Source: Pelagibius sp048268885
GTDB lineage: Bacteria; Pseudomonadota; Alphaproteobacteria; Kiloniellales; Kiloniellaceae
Assembly: GCA_048268885.1 (NCBI GenBank)
Contig: JBLWUP010000024.1
Span: 1-64,000, forward strand
DNA: 64,000 nucleotides
Reading direction: 5' to 3'
Shown here: in pieces, positions 53,014-62,961 of the stretch
Position numbering within the stretch: position 1 is the stretch's first letter
Layout of the letters: every line of letters begins with the position of its first letter
Position numbers and translations under genes: made by a program
The notes under the pieces: model-generated
What the model was told of the DNA's origin: nothing
The model's database searches: none
The model's input: only the letters and a program-made list of their open reading frames with translations

Positions 53014-54366
53014 CTACAGGGCTTCGCCCTTCACGAGGCGCGGCAGGTCGCCGACCAGCCCCATGGCATGGCGCATGAAGAAGCGTTTCAGCGGCGGCAC
53101 CTGGTTCACCGCGGCCAGACCCAGGTCGCGCAGCAGGCGGACCGGCGGCAGGTCGTTGGAGAACAGCCGGTTCAGCGAGTCGGTGGCGGCGATCAGCGCC
53201 ATGTTGTCGAGGCGCCGCCAGCGCTGGTAACGCTCCAGCACCGTGGCGTCGCCGATGTCGAGGCCGAGGCGCCGCGCATCGACAATGCATTCCGCCAGGG
53301 CCGCCACGTCGCGCAGCCCGAGGTTCAGCCCCTGCCCCGCGATGGGATGAATGCCGTGCGCCGCGTCGCCGATCAGCGCCAGGCGCGTGTCGATGTAGCG
53401 TTCGGCGTGCAGCAGCGACAGCGGGTAGGACCAGCGCCGTCCGCCCCACAGCGAAAGCCTGCCCAGGGAGTTGCCGAAGCGGCGCTGTAGTTCGCCGGCG
53501 AAGGCATCCTCGTCGAGCGCCATCATGGCATCGACCAGCGGGCGCTTTTCGGTCCACACCAGCGAGGAGCGATGCACCATCTCTCCGCTTTCGTCGGGAG
53601 CATCGGTCATCGGCAGCAGGGCGAAGGGCCCCGAGGGCAGGAAGTGTTCATGCGCCACGCCGTTGTGCGGTTCGCTGTGCGCGACCGTGGCGACGATGGC
53701 GGTCTGGCCGTAGTCGACCTGCATCACCTTGATGCCGGCGGCGTCACGCTGGGCCGAGCGCCGGCCGTCGGCGGCCACCAGCAGGCGCGCCCGGATCGTC
53801 GCGCCGTCGGCAAGGCGGGCTTCGACGCCGCCGGGCCGCCGCGTCACCTCCGCCAGCTGCGCCGGGGCGCGCAGGTCGATGTTCTTCAGCGCGCGGGCGC
53901 GGTCGAGACCGGCGCGGCGGATCGCCGTGTTCTCGACGATGTAGCCCAAGGGGCGCGGGCCAGCCTCGTCCTCGGCGCCCTTTCCGGCCCCCTCTTCGGC
54001 AACGTCTTCGCTGGCGAAGTGCAGGTGGAGGGCCGAAGCGCCGCCGCGCCGCGACCTGCCCAGTCCCGCGTCATAGGGCTTGCCGTCGGTAATCCGGATG
54101 TCGAGGATCGGCGAGGCCGCCGGCAGCATGCCTTCCCAGAGGCCGAGCACGTCCAGCGCCTGCTGCGAGCCGCGGGCGATGGCGGAGGAGCGGCCGTCGA
54201 AGGCCTCCTCACGGAACAGCGCGGGATCCATGTGGTCGACCACCACCACCTCGAGCCCCGCCTCCGCCAGGGCCACGGCGAAGGCCAGCCCGACCATGCC
54301 GCCCCCGGCGACCAGTACTTCCGCAGTCTGAGGGGCCGCGTCCTGCCTGTCTGTCTTGCCCGCCAC
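53014..54366 (-). CDS. UbiH/COQ6-family FAD monooxygenase
   Basis: A 450-aa flavoprotein that hydroxylates the ring of a ubiquinone precursor. VLVAGGGMVGLAFAVALAEA is the FAD motif, the middle holds RRPGGVEARLADGATI, and LIGDAAHGIHPIAGQGLNLG is the GD motif. Which ring position it acts on (UbiF, UbiH or UbiL-like) cannot be told from the sequence. GTG 54366 is chosen for its AGGAAGGAAA leader; the extended frame to 54522 adds a low-complexity stretch. It is divergent from glnK. Confidence 0.92.
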   Translation of the reverse strand: MAGKTDRQDAAPQTAEVLVAGGGMVGLAFAVALAEAGLEVVVVDHMDPALFREEAFDGRSSAIARGSQQALDVLGLWEGMLPAASPILDIRITDGKPYDAGLGRSRRGGASALHLHFASEDVAEEGAGKGAEDEAGPRPLGYIVENTAIRRAGLDRARALKNIDLRAPAQLAEVTRRPGGVEARLADGATIRARLLVAADGRRSAQRDAAGIKVMQVDYGQTAIVATVAHSEPHNGVAHEHFLPSGPFALLPMTDAPDESGEMVHRSSLVWTEKRPLVDAMMALDEDAFAGELQRRFGNSLGRLSLWGGRRWSYPLSLLHAERYIDTRLALIGDAAHGIHPIAGQGLNLGLRDVAALAECIVDARRLGLDIGDATVLERYQRWRRLDNMALIAATDSLNRLFSNDLPPVRLLRDLGLAAVNQVPPLKRFFMRHAMGLVGDLPRLVKGEAL

Positions 54367-54650
54367 CTTGATTTCCTTCCTCTGCCAGCCCGCCTCGAAG
54401 CCCGCTTTGCCTTGCGATTCCACAGCTTTACCCCCGCGACCCGGCTTGTCCAGCCGCCGCTTGTCGCAGGGTCCGGCAGCGGGCGCCGGGAGATGAAAAA
54501 GTAGACGTATCGCAGTGCACAAAAATTAGCCAGGGCTTAACCTCTGCCTAAATAATAGGCGCACGCAAACGATCTCCTTTTGGGCAGACCCCCCGCCGCT
54601 TGACCCCCGAAATGGCGGATTCCGGTCGTTTTCATGCCAATGAAGCCACT

Positions 54651-54666
54651 TGGCACGCTTCTTGAC
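54651..54666 (+). promoter_or_regulatory. Sigma-54-type promoter of glnK-amtB
   Basis: TGGCACGCTTCTTGAC carries GG of the -24 element and TTG of the -12 element at the sigma-54 spacing (TGGCAC-N5-TTGCA); the last two bases deviate. It lies about 134 bp before glnK. An inverted repeat ACCGG...CCGGT (54742-54778) lies in the leader. NtrC control is expected for this operon in general. Confidence 0.5.
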
Positions 54667-54799
54667 TCTGTAAGACCCGAGTGCGGGCGTTTTCGGGCGC
54701 CGGCATAGAAATCCGGACCACGGGTCCGGCGGGCGGCTCAACTGCACCGGGGACCGCCCGGACGACACCGGTGCGCAGAGGAAGAGGGGATACCGGCGC

Positions 54800-55138
54800 A
54801 TGAAGATGGTTATGGCCATCATCAAGCCGTTCAAGCTGGATGATGTGAGAGAAGCACTCACGGGAGTTGGGATCGAGGGCCTCACGGTCAGCGAAGTCAA
54901 AGGCTACGGCCGGCAGAAAGGCCAGACCGAGATCTACCGCGGGGCGGAGTACTCGGTGAACTTTCTTCCCAAAGTGAAAATCGAGGTCGCCGTGTCCGAC
55001 GATGCCGTCGGACAGGTGGTGGAGACCATTCAGAACTCGGCCAACACCGGCCGGATCGGGGATGGAAAAATCTTTGTTCTCGACGTTGGACACGCCGTGC
55101 GCATCCGCACCGGCGAGACCAACTCCGAGGCTCTGTAG
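54800..55138 (+). CDS. glnK: P-II nitrogen regulatory protein
   Basis: A 112-aa trimeric signal protein. MKMVMAIIKPFKLDDVREAL, the T-loop with Tyr51 (YRGAEYSVNF), the uridylylation site, and GRIGDGKIFV are canonical. In GlnK-AmtB pairs the T-loop blocks the ammonium channel when nitrogen is plentiful. It is 15 bp upstream of amtB and behind a sigma-54-like promoter. Confidence 0.97.
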   Translation: MKMVMAIIKPFKLDDVREALTGVGIEGLTVSEVKGYGRQKGQTEIYRGAEYSVNFLPKVKIEVAVSDDAVGQVVETIQNSANTGRIGDGKIFVLDVGHAVRIRTGETNSEAL

Positions 55139-55153
55139 AAGGGATTTAGGGAA

Positions 55154-56536
55154 ATGAGAGTTATGGGCACTTCTCTTGGCCGCATGGTCAGCGGCCGCAC
55201 GCTGGGCCTGGCGGGCCTTGCCGCCGCGGCGGTGCTGGTCGCCAGCGCGCCGGCCCGCGCGGAGGTCTCCGCCGAGACGGCCTTCGTCTTCAACACCTTC
55301 GCCTTCCTGGTGAGCGGCTTCCTGGTCATGTGGATGGCCGCCGGCTTCGCCATGCTGGAATCCGGCCTGGTGCGCACCAAGAACACCGCGACCATCTGCC
55401 TGAAGAACATCGCGCTCTATTCGGTCGCCGGCATCATGTACTACATCATCGGCTACAACCTGATGTACGTCGACGTCGGCAGCTACATGGGCTCCTTCAG
55501 CATCTTCTACAACGCCGGCGACACCGAGCTGGCGCTGCTGGGCGCCGACGAGGCGACGCCGGAGCTGATCGCCGCGGTGACCGACAACGGCTACTCGGTG
55601 ATGTCCGACTGGTTCTTCCAGATGGTCTTCGTCGCCACGGCGGCCTCGATCGTCTCGGGCACCCTGGCCGAGCGCATCAAGTACTGGCCCTTCATGATCT
55701 TCGTGGTCATCCTGACCGCCATCCTCTACCCGATCCAGGGCTCCTGGACCTGGGGCGGCGGCTGGCTGACCGAGATGGGCTTCTCCGACTTCGCCGGCTC
55801 CACCATCGTCCACTCCGTGGGCGGCTGGGCGGCCCTGACCGGCGCCATCATCCTGGGTCCGCGTAAGGGCAAGTTCGGCGCCGACGGCTCCGTGCACCCG
55901 ATGCCGGGCGCCAACCTGCCGCTGGCCACCCTGGGCACCTTCATCCTGTGGCTCGGCTGGTTCGGCTTCAACGGCGGCTCGCAGCTGGCACTCGGCTCGG
56001 CCCTCGATGCGGCGGCCATGGCCATCGTCTACGTGAACACCAATTTGGCGGCCTGCGCCGGCGTGGTGGCCGCGATGATCCTGACCCAGCTGATCTACAA
56101 GAAGATCGACCTGACGATGTCGCTGAACGGCGCCATCGGCGGCCTGGTGGCGATCACCGCCGGACCGGACCTGCAGCACCATGCCTTGGCGCTGATCGTC
56201 GGTGGTATCGGCGGCGCGCTGGTCGTCTTCGCGGTTCCGCTGATCGACAAGCTGAAGATCGACGACGTGGTCGGCGCCATCTCGGCCCACCTTGTCGCCG
56301 GCATCTGGGGCACCCTGGCGGTCGGCATCTTCGGCGGCGGCGACATCGTGACCCAGGTCATCGGCATCGTCTCCATCGGCGCCTTCATGGTGATCACCAG
56401 CGCGATCGTCTGGCTCGTCCTGAAGTTCACGATCGGCCTGCGCGTCGACGAGGAAGCCGAGGAGATGGGTCTCGACAAGGCGGAACTGGGGATGGAAGCC
56501 TATCCCGAGTTTGGCCACGGGTCGCAATCCCTTTAG
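55154..56536 (+). CDS. amtB: Ammonium transporter
   Basis: A 460-aa inner-membrane channel with 11 helices and a signal-peptide-like N-terminus (about residues 1-36, ending ARAE). FAMLESGLVRTKNT, the pore His in STIVHSVGGWAAL and GPDLQHHALALIVGG, and the C-terminal tail with ...YPEFGHGSQSL are typical. ATG 55154 or 55163 could start it; AGGG precedes both. Its stop overlaps the first of several hairpins in the 3' region. Confidence 0.96.
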   Translation: MRVMGTSLGRMVSGRTLGLAGLAAAAVLVASAPARAEVSAETAFVFNTFAFLVSGFLVMWMAAGFAMLESGLVRTKNTATICLKNIALYSVAGIMYYIIGYNLMYVDVGSYMGSFSIFYNAGDTELALLGADEATPELIAAVTDNGYSVMSDWFFQMVFVATAASIVSGTLAERIKYWPFMIFVVILTAILYPIQGSWTWGGGWLTEMGFSDFAGSTIVHSVGGWAALTGAIILGPRKGKFGADGSVHPMPGANLPLATLGTFILWLGWFGFNGGSQLALGSALDAAAMAIVYVNTNLAACAGVVAAMILTQLIYKKIDLTMSLNGAIGGLVAITAGPDLQHHALALIVGGIGGALVVFAVPLIDKLKIDDVVGAISAHLVAGIWGTLAVGIFGGGDIVTQVIGIVSIGAFMVITSAIVWLVLKFTIGLRVDEEAEEMGLDKAELGMEAYPEFGHGSQSL

Positions 56537-56606
56537 AGGGAGTCCCTCTAATCGGGTTTCACTGAAACCCACCTGATAATCGGGCTCCTTCAGGAACACG
56601 ATTATC
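56534..56606 (+). other. Series of hairpins in the amtB 3' region
   Basis: Three dyads follow in order: TAGAGGGAGTCCCTCTA (56534-56550, including the amtB stop), GGGTTTCACTGAAACCC (56554-56570, perfect around one base), and GATAATCG...CGATTATC (56575-56606, 8-bp stem). The strong terminator at 56621 comes next. The layout suggests a structured 3' UTR or a small RNA ending at that terminator. Confidence 0.5.
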
Positions 56607-56620
56607 CTCTGCCAAGACTG

Positions 56621-56654
56621 GGCCTGGGAGCTGTCGCTCCCAGGCCTCTTTTTT
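56621..56654 (+). terminator. Rho-independent terminator of glnK-amtB
   Basis: GGCCTGGGAG and CTCCCAGGCC form a 10-bp stem around CTGTCG, followed by TCTTTTTT. It is among the strongest terminators in the window. Confidence 0.93.
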
Positions 56655-56958
56655 GGGGGCCTCTTTTTTTGGGGATCTCTTTTTCGGCCCCACTTTCTGC
56701 CTTATTTCGGCGCTAGCGTGGCCTTCGGCCGGCACGGGAAGGCGATGGCCCAGGCTTGTCGCGCCCTGGCCGCGTCGATAGAATCAGCCGGATTCGTTTG
56801 CGTTTTGTACCGCCGTGCTTCAAGAGATCAGACGACGCCTTTGACCGGCACCCCTTTTACCGGGACTTCGTCGCCTGCAGCATGACGATCCCGGTCGTCC
56901 TCTCCCGGACGGGGAGGATCATGGAACAACCCAGGGAACAATTCGGAACCCACGCGTC
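56655..56958. other. Gap before the aminotransferase gene
   Basis: The first 33 bp repeat the tail of the terminator: CCTCTTTTTTGGGGG (56645-56659), CCTCTTTTTTTGGGG (56660-56674) and ATCTCTTTTTCGG (56675-56687). The rest should hold the promoter of the aminotransferase-ftsK-lolA run. GGGGAGG at 56910-56916 is a strong Shine-Dalgarno for an ATG at 56921, which opens a 28-codon frame. No other gene seen. Confidence 0.6.
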
Positions 56959-58215
<1,257 letters not shown>

Positions 58216-58218
58216 ACC

Positions 58219-60636
58219 ATGGCGACGCGCAGCAACTCTTCCGCCCGCGACGGCCGCACCACCCTGCTGCCCAGCGGGACGCAGGAGTTTTTCAAGAAGC
58301 GCGCCATCGAGGTGGGCGGCGGCGCGCTGGCGGTTCTCGCATTCACCCTGCTGATCGCCTGTCTGACCTACAATCCTCAGGACCCTTCGTGGAACGATTC
58401 CACCGGCAGGGCCGTCAGCAATCCCTTCGGCCTCTTCGGCTCCTACAGCGCCGACGTCATGATGCAGTCGCTGGGCATGGCCGCGCTGCTGGCGCCGCTG
58501 GTGCTCTTCGCCTGGGGCTGGCGCCTGCTGCGTGAACGCCAGCTGCCGACGCGCTGGTGGTGGCGCCTGGCCGCCTTCCCCGCCGGACTGATCCTGCTGG
58601 CCATGGCGCTGGAATCCTTCCCGCGCCCGGCCACCTGGCCGCTGGACAACAAGCTGGGCGGCTTCGTCGGTGACCTGGTGCTGTGGCAGAGCTACCGCCT
58701 CACCGACCTGCCGTTCTGGCTGCTGGCGGCCATCGCCTTCCCGCTCGGCCTTGCCGCGCTGTTCTTTGCGCTGGGCCTGACCGGCGCCGAATGGCGCGTC
58801 CTGCGCAGCGGTATCGCCTGGGTGTTCGGCGGCGCGCGCCGCGGCATCATCTCCGTCATGGAGCGCGACAGCGCGGTCGAGCCCGGCGAGGCCCGCGCCG
58901 CCGCCCGGCGCCAGCGCCTCGAGCCGCTGCTGGACCCGATGGTCGATGGCGCGGAAGATTACGACGAGGACGACGAAGACAGCGTCACGCCGCGCCGGGC
59001 CGCCCAGCAGGCGGCCGACCCGGAGGATGCCGATCTGGTGGCCGCGCCGCGCCGCCAGTCCAAGCCCGGCAAGCGCGCCAGGTCCGCCGCGCAGGGTCGC
59101 CTCGATCTGGGGTCGACCGGCGCCTACGAGACGCCGCCGCTGACCCTGCTCGACCTGCCCAAGGGCGCCGGCAAAGGTGAAGGCCTGAACCGCGACGCCT
59201 TGGAGAAGAACGCCCGGATCCTGGAGACGGTGCTGGAAGACTTCGGCGTGCGCGGCGAGATCGTGAAGGTGCGCCCCGGTCCGGTGGTCACGCGCTACGA
59301 GCTGGAGCCGGCGCCGGGCACCAAGACCAGCCGCGTGGTCGGCCTGGCCGACGACATCGCCCGTTCGATGAGCGCCGTGTCGGTGCGCGTCGCCGTGGTG
59401 CCGGGCGACAGCGTCATCGGCATCGAGTTGCCCAACGCCAAGCGCGAGACCGTCTACCTGCGCGAGCTGCTGGCCGCCGAGGACTACGAGAAGAACAACG
59501 GCAAGCTGCCGCTGGTCCTGGGCAAGGACATCGGCGGCAACCCCTCGCTGGTCGACCTGGCGCGCATGCCCCACCTGCTGGTCGCCGGCACCACCGGTTC
59601 GGGCAAGTCGGTGGCGATCAACGCCATGATCCTGTCGCTGCTGTATCGCCTGGGCCCCGATCAGTGCAAGTTCATCATGGTCGACCCCAAGATGCTGGAG
59701 CTGTCGGTCTACGACGGCATCCCGCACCTGTTGGCCCCGGTGGTGACGGAAGCGAAGAAGGCCGTCGTCGCCCTGAAGTGGACGGTGCGCGAGATGGAGG
59801 AGCGCTACCGCGCCATGTCGCGCCTGGGCGTGCGCAACCTGGAAGGCTACAACGCGCGCGTCGAGGAAGCGCGGCGCAAGGGCGAGGTGCTGACCCGCAA
59901 GGTGCAGACCGGTTTCGATCCGGAGACCGGCCAGCCGATCCACGAGGAAGAGCCCTTCGACCTGGACCCGCTGCCGCTCATCGTGGTGGTGGTCGACGAG
60001 CTGGCCGACCTGATGCTGGTCGCCGGCAAGGACGTGGAAGGGGCGATCCAGCGCCTGGCGCAGATGGCGCGCGCCGCCGGCATTCACCTGATCGTCGCCA
60101 CGCAGCGCCCCTCGGTGGACGTCATCACCGGCACCATCAAGGCGAACTTCCCGACGCGGATCTCCTTCCACGTCACTTCCAAGATCGACAGCCGTACCAT
60201 CCTGGGCGAGCAGGGCGCCGAGCAGCTGCTGGGCCAGGGCGACATGCTCTACATGGCCCAGGGCGGCCGCATCCTGCGCGTTCATGGACCCCTGGTCACC
60301 GACCAGGAAGTTGAAGACATCGTCGCCTTCTTGAAAAAGCAGGGGGAGCCTTCCTACATCGAAGCCATCACCGACGAGAGCGAAGCCGATTTCGACGGCG
60401 GCGGCGGTGGTGGCGGCATGGGCGGCGAGAGCAGCGGCGACGAGCTCTACGACCGCGCCGTGGCCGTGGTGCTGCAGCACCGCAAGGCCTCGACCAGCTT
60501 CGTGCAGCGCCACCTGCAGATCGGCTACAACCGCGCCGCCCGCATTATCGAGCGTATGGAGGAAGAAGGATTGATCTCCGCCGCGAACCACGTGGGCAAA
60601 CGCGAAGTCCTGCCGCCGGGCGGCGGCGACGTATGA
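58219..60636 (+). CDS. ftsK: DNA translocase FtsK
   Basis: An 805-aa septal DNA pump. Four N-terminal helices anchor it (about residues 30-190); a charged linker leads to the motor with the Walker A GTTGSGKS (457-464) and Walker B IVVVVDELADLM. The C-terminal gamma winged helix (SFVQRHLQIGYNRAARIIER) reads KOPS sequences to move toward dif and activate XerCD. It overlaps lolA by 4 bp (ATGA), so the two are co-translated. Confidence 0.97.
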   Translation: MATRSNSSARDGRTTLLPSGTQEFFKKRAIEVGGGALAVLAFTLLIACLTYNPQDPSWNDSTGRAVSNPFGLFGSYSADVMMQSLGMAALLAPLVLFAWGWRLLRERQLPTRWWWRLAAFPAGLILLAMALESFPRPATWPLDNKLGGFVGDLVLWQSYRLTDLPFWLLAAIAFPLGLAALFFALGLTGAEWRVLRSGIAWVFGGARRGIISVMERDSAVEPGEARAAARRQRLEPLLDPMVDGAEDYDEDDEDSVTPRRAAQQAADPEDADLVAAPRRQSKPGKRARSAAQGRLDLGSTGAYETPPLTLLDLPKGAGKGEGLNRDALEKNARILETVLEDFGVRGEIVKVRPGPVVTRYELEPAPGTKTSRVVGLADDIARSMSAVSVRVAVVPGDSVIGIELPNAKRETVYLRELLAAEDYEKNNGKLPLVLGKDIGGNPSLVDLARMPHLLVAGTTGSGKSVAINAMILSLLYRLGPDQCKFIMVDPKMLELSVYDGIPHLLAPVVTEAKKAVVALKWTVREMEERYRAMSRLGVRNLEGYNARVEEARRKGEVLTRKVQTGFDPETGQPIHEEEPFDLDPLPLIVVVVDELADLMLVAGKDVEGAIQRLAQMARAAGIHLIVATQRPSVDVITGTIKANFPTRISFHVTSKIDSRTILGEQGAEQLLGQGDMLYMAQGGRILRVHGPLVTDQEVEDIVAFLKKQGEPSYIEAITDESEADFDGGGGGGGMGGESSGDELYDRAVAVVLQHRKASTSFVQRHLQIGYNRAARIIERMEEEGLISAANHVGKREVLPPGGGDV

Positions 60637-61310
60637 CTTTTCCTGCGACCGCTTTACGGCGCGCCCTGCTGGGCGCCGCCGGCGCGCTTGCGCTGCTGAC
60701 AAGCAGCGTGCCCGCCGGCCTGGCCGAGAGCCGGGCCCAGACCGCCGCGCTTTCGCCCGACGACGTCGCCACGGTGACGCGCGTCGAGCGCTACCTGAAC
60801 CAGATCAAGACCATGAAGGCCCGCTTCGTGCAGGTCTCCTCCAACGGCAGCTATGCCGAAGGCGAGGTCGTCATCGACCGGCCGGGGCACCTGCGCTTCG
60901 ACTACGACCCACCGGTGCCGGTGCTGATGATCGCCAACGGCCTGTCGCTGCTCTACTACGACGAGGAACTGAAGGAAGCGACTTTCCTGCCGCTGTGGGA
61001 GACGCCGCTGTGGTTCCTGATCCGCGAAGAAGTGCGGCTGGACGAGAACGTCGAGATCGTCGGCATCGAAGAGGCGCTGGGGACCCTGCGCATCACGCTG
61101 CGCGACGCCGAGTCGCCCGACGGCGGCGCGGTGACCTTGGTGTTCAGCGACGAACCCTTGAGCCTGAAGAAGTGGGAACTGACCGATCCGCAAGGCATCG
61201 AGACGCAGGTGTCGCTGGTCAATCCGGTCTACGGCGAGGAGGTCGACCCGGATTTGTTCAAGTACGGCGACCTGGAAATCTACAACGAGAACAAGAACCC
61301 CGACCGCTGA
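60633..61310 (+). CDS. lolA: Outer-membrane lipoprotein carrier LolA
   Basis: A 225-aa periplasmic chaperone with a signal peptide (cut near residue 30, after GLA). RYLNQIKTMKARFVQVSSNG, VIDRPGHLRFDYDPPVPVLM and the central beta sheet match LolA, which ferries lipoproteins from LolCDE to the outer membrane. It overlaps ftsK by 4 bp. A terminator follows 32 bp after the stop. Confidence 0.94.
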   Translation: MTFPATALRRALLGAAGALALLTSSVPAGLAESRAQTAALSPDDVATVTRVERYLNQIKTMKARFVQVSSNGSYAEGEVVIDRPGHLRFDYDPPVPVLMIANGLSLLYYDEELKEATFLPLWETPLWFLIREEVRLDENVEIVGIEEALGTLRITLRDAESPDGGAVTLVFSDEPLSLKKWELTDPQGIETQVSLVNPVYGEEVDPDLFKYGDLEIYNENKNPDR

Positions 61311-61341
61311 CGCCGCGCAGGGCCTCCGCAAGGCAAAAGAG

Positions 61342-61376
61342 AAACGGCATCCCCTCGCTTGAGGAGATGCCGTTTT
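61342..61376. terminator. Bidirectional terminator after lolA and the CARDB gene
   Basis: AAACGGCATC and GATGCCGTTT pair, continuing into CCTC/GAGG with one C-A mismatch and loop GCTT. A T-run lies on one side and A-rich DNA on the other, so both convergent genes can use it. Confidence 0.85.
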
Positions 61377-61409
61377 CGCTTTTCGGAGGAGTGGCTTTGG
61401 GGATTTGGC

Positions 61410-61847
61410 TTACCAGTTGAAGCCGTACTTGTTGTTCTTCTCCTTCAACTCGGCGACCGCGTTGTTGTGATCCGCAAAGAGAAGAATGCGATCGCCGGGC
61501 CGGGCGGCTTTGTTCAGTTCCACCTTCACCCAGACAAACTGGCCGGCCTTGATCGGCGGCACGGGCGTGGTGGCGGCACCGGAGTTGCCTTTCGTCATGT
61601 TCACGCTCTGCAGCAGCGCGCTCGGTGCGTTGGCCGACGAAGCGTTCTTCACCTTCACCATGAACTTGTTGTCCTGCCCGCCGATGGCGCTGGCGTGCTC
61701 GATGACGAAGTCGGGCTTCGGCGCCTGCTTTTGCAGGGTCAGGCCCGGCGGGGTCGTCTGCTGCGGCTGGACGCGGGTCTGGGCCGAGGCGGCCTGAAGG
61801 GCGGTCAGGGCAAAAGCAGCCGTGAGGGCGAGAGTAAGAATACGCAT
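61410..61847 (-). CDS. Exported CARDB-domain protein
   Basis: A 145-aa secreted or periplasmic protein. The signal peptide (residues 1-22, ending ASA) is followed by a Gln/Pro linker and one CARDB-type immunoglobulin-like domain (KPDFVIEHASAIGGQDNKFM, VPPIKAGQFVWVKVELNKAA, DHNNAVAELKEKNNKYGF). Such domains mediate adhesion or protein contacts; no enzyme part is present. It lies downstream of the sterol-desaturase-family gene with a 109-bp gap. Confidence 0.82.
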   Translation of the reverse strand: MRILTLALTAAFALTALQAASAQTRVQPQQTTPPGLTLQKQAPKPDFVIEHASAIGGQDNKFMVKVKNASSANAPSALLQSVNMTKGNSGAATTPVPPIKAGQFVWVKVELNKAARPGDRILLFADHNNAVAELKEKNNKYGFNW

Positions 61848-61956
61848 GGAAAATTTCCTCTGTATCGATGGATCGCGGCGACAATCGCGCGTTACAGAGG
61901 GGTAGTCGCCGGCCGGCGCCGGCGGGTTCAAAAAAAGATTGGCGAAGAGGAAAACG

Positions 61957-62796
61957 TCAGCTTTTCCGCGGGCTTTCGGGGCCGGGAAGGGCCGGCGGGC
62001 CGAGCCGGAAGGGGCGCAGCAGCAGGGCGAGGAAGCCCTGCTCCGCGCGGCCTTCGGTGCCGATCTCCATGTCCGGGGCCCGCCGCATCGGGCTGCGGCT
62101 GCCGAAGAGGGGGTCCCAGAAGCTGAAGATGGTGCCGTAGTTGGAATCGGTGTCGGCACGCTTGGCGTGATGATGCACCCAATGGATGGAGGGCGTGATG
62201 ATCACCCGCGAGAGGGCCTGCTCGAGACCCGCCGGCAGGCGCAGGTTCGAGTGATGGAAGACGGCGGAGAAGATCACCAGCGCCTCGAAGACCAGCACCG
62301 AGGCGAAGGGAAAGCCGAGCAGCAGGATGACGCCGGCGCGCGCCAGGGCGGAGAGCAGCACCTCGCCGAAGTGGAAGCGCAGGGCCGAGGTGGTGTCGAG
62401 GAAGCGGTCGAGGTGGTGCACCTCGTGAAAGCGCCAGAGCAAGGGGATCTCGTGGTTGGCGCGGTGCCACCAGTAGATCAGGAAATCGAGCAACAGAATG
62501 TCGAGCGCCAGGCCCAGGGAGATGGCGGGCCCGCCGCGCCACCAGTCCGGCCGCCAGTCCAGCGCATGGCCGCTGGCCCAGTAGGTCAGCGGCAACACGA
62601 TGAGCGGCGAGAGCGCCGTCACCGTCAGCCAGAGGCCGACGTTGCGGGCGACACGGTGCCAGCCGCCCTGAACCCGGCCGCGCGAGGGAAGGGCGCGCGC
62701 CGCGGGGCGCCAGCGCTCCGCCAGGAAAAAGGCCAGGATCCAGGCCAGAACGGCGATGCCTTTCCAGGCGAGGAGGCCTTCGAGATCGGTGAGCAT
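61957..62796 (-). CDS. Sterol desaturase/fatty acid hydroxylase-family protein
   Basis: A 279-aa inner-membrane di-iron enzyme. The His clusters HRANHE, HEVHHLD, HHSNL and HWVHHH fit the ERG3/FAH pattern, between several hydrophobic helices. It probably hydroxylates a lipid; bacterial substrates include carotenoids, ornithine lipids and sterol-like compounds. ATG 62796 is used because the upstream extension is a Gly/Arg-rich repeat translation. Confidence 0.88.
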   Translation of the reverse strand: MLTDLEGLLAWKGIAVLAWILAFFLAERWRPAARALPSRGRVQGGWHRVARNVGLWLTVTALSPLIVLPLTYWASGHALDWRPDWWRGGPAISLGLALDILLLDFLIYWWHRANHEIPLLWRFHEVHHLDRFLDTTSALRFHFGEVLLSALARAGVILLLGFPFASVLVFEALVIFSAVFHHSNLRLPAGLEQALSRVIITPSIHWVHHHAKRADTDSNYGTIFSFWDPLFGSRSPMRRAPDMEIGTEGRAEQGFLALLLRPFRLGPPALPGPESPRKS

Positions 62797-62851
62797 AGGC
62801 CGAGATATGGCAGGCCGCGCGCGGCCCGGCAAGTCACGGCCCCGCGAGGCC

Positions 62852-62895
62852 GGCCCCAGCCTTCCCCGGCCCAGCCTTCCCCGCCCCACCCTTCT
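62852..62895. repeat. Two to three 15/16-nt tandem repeats
   Basis: GGCCCCAGCCTTCCCC (16 nt), GGCCCAGCCTTCCCC (15 nt) and a partial GCCCCACCCTTCT follow each other in the divergent gap between the sterol-desaturase and PuuD-type genes. Confidence 0.75.
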
Positions 62896-62961
62896 GGGCG
62901 CAACCCTGCTCTGCCGCCTGGGTGCTTGTCAGGTCCGGCGGGCGGCGCTACCTAGGACGGC

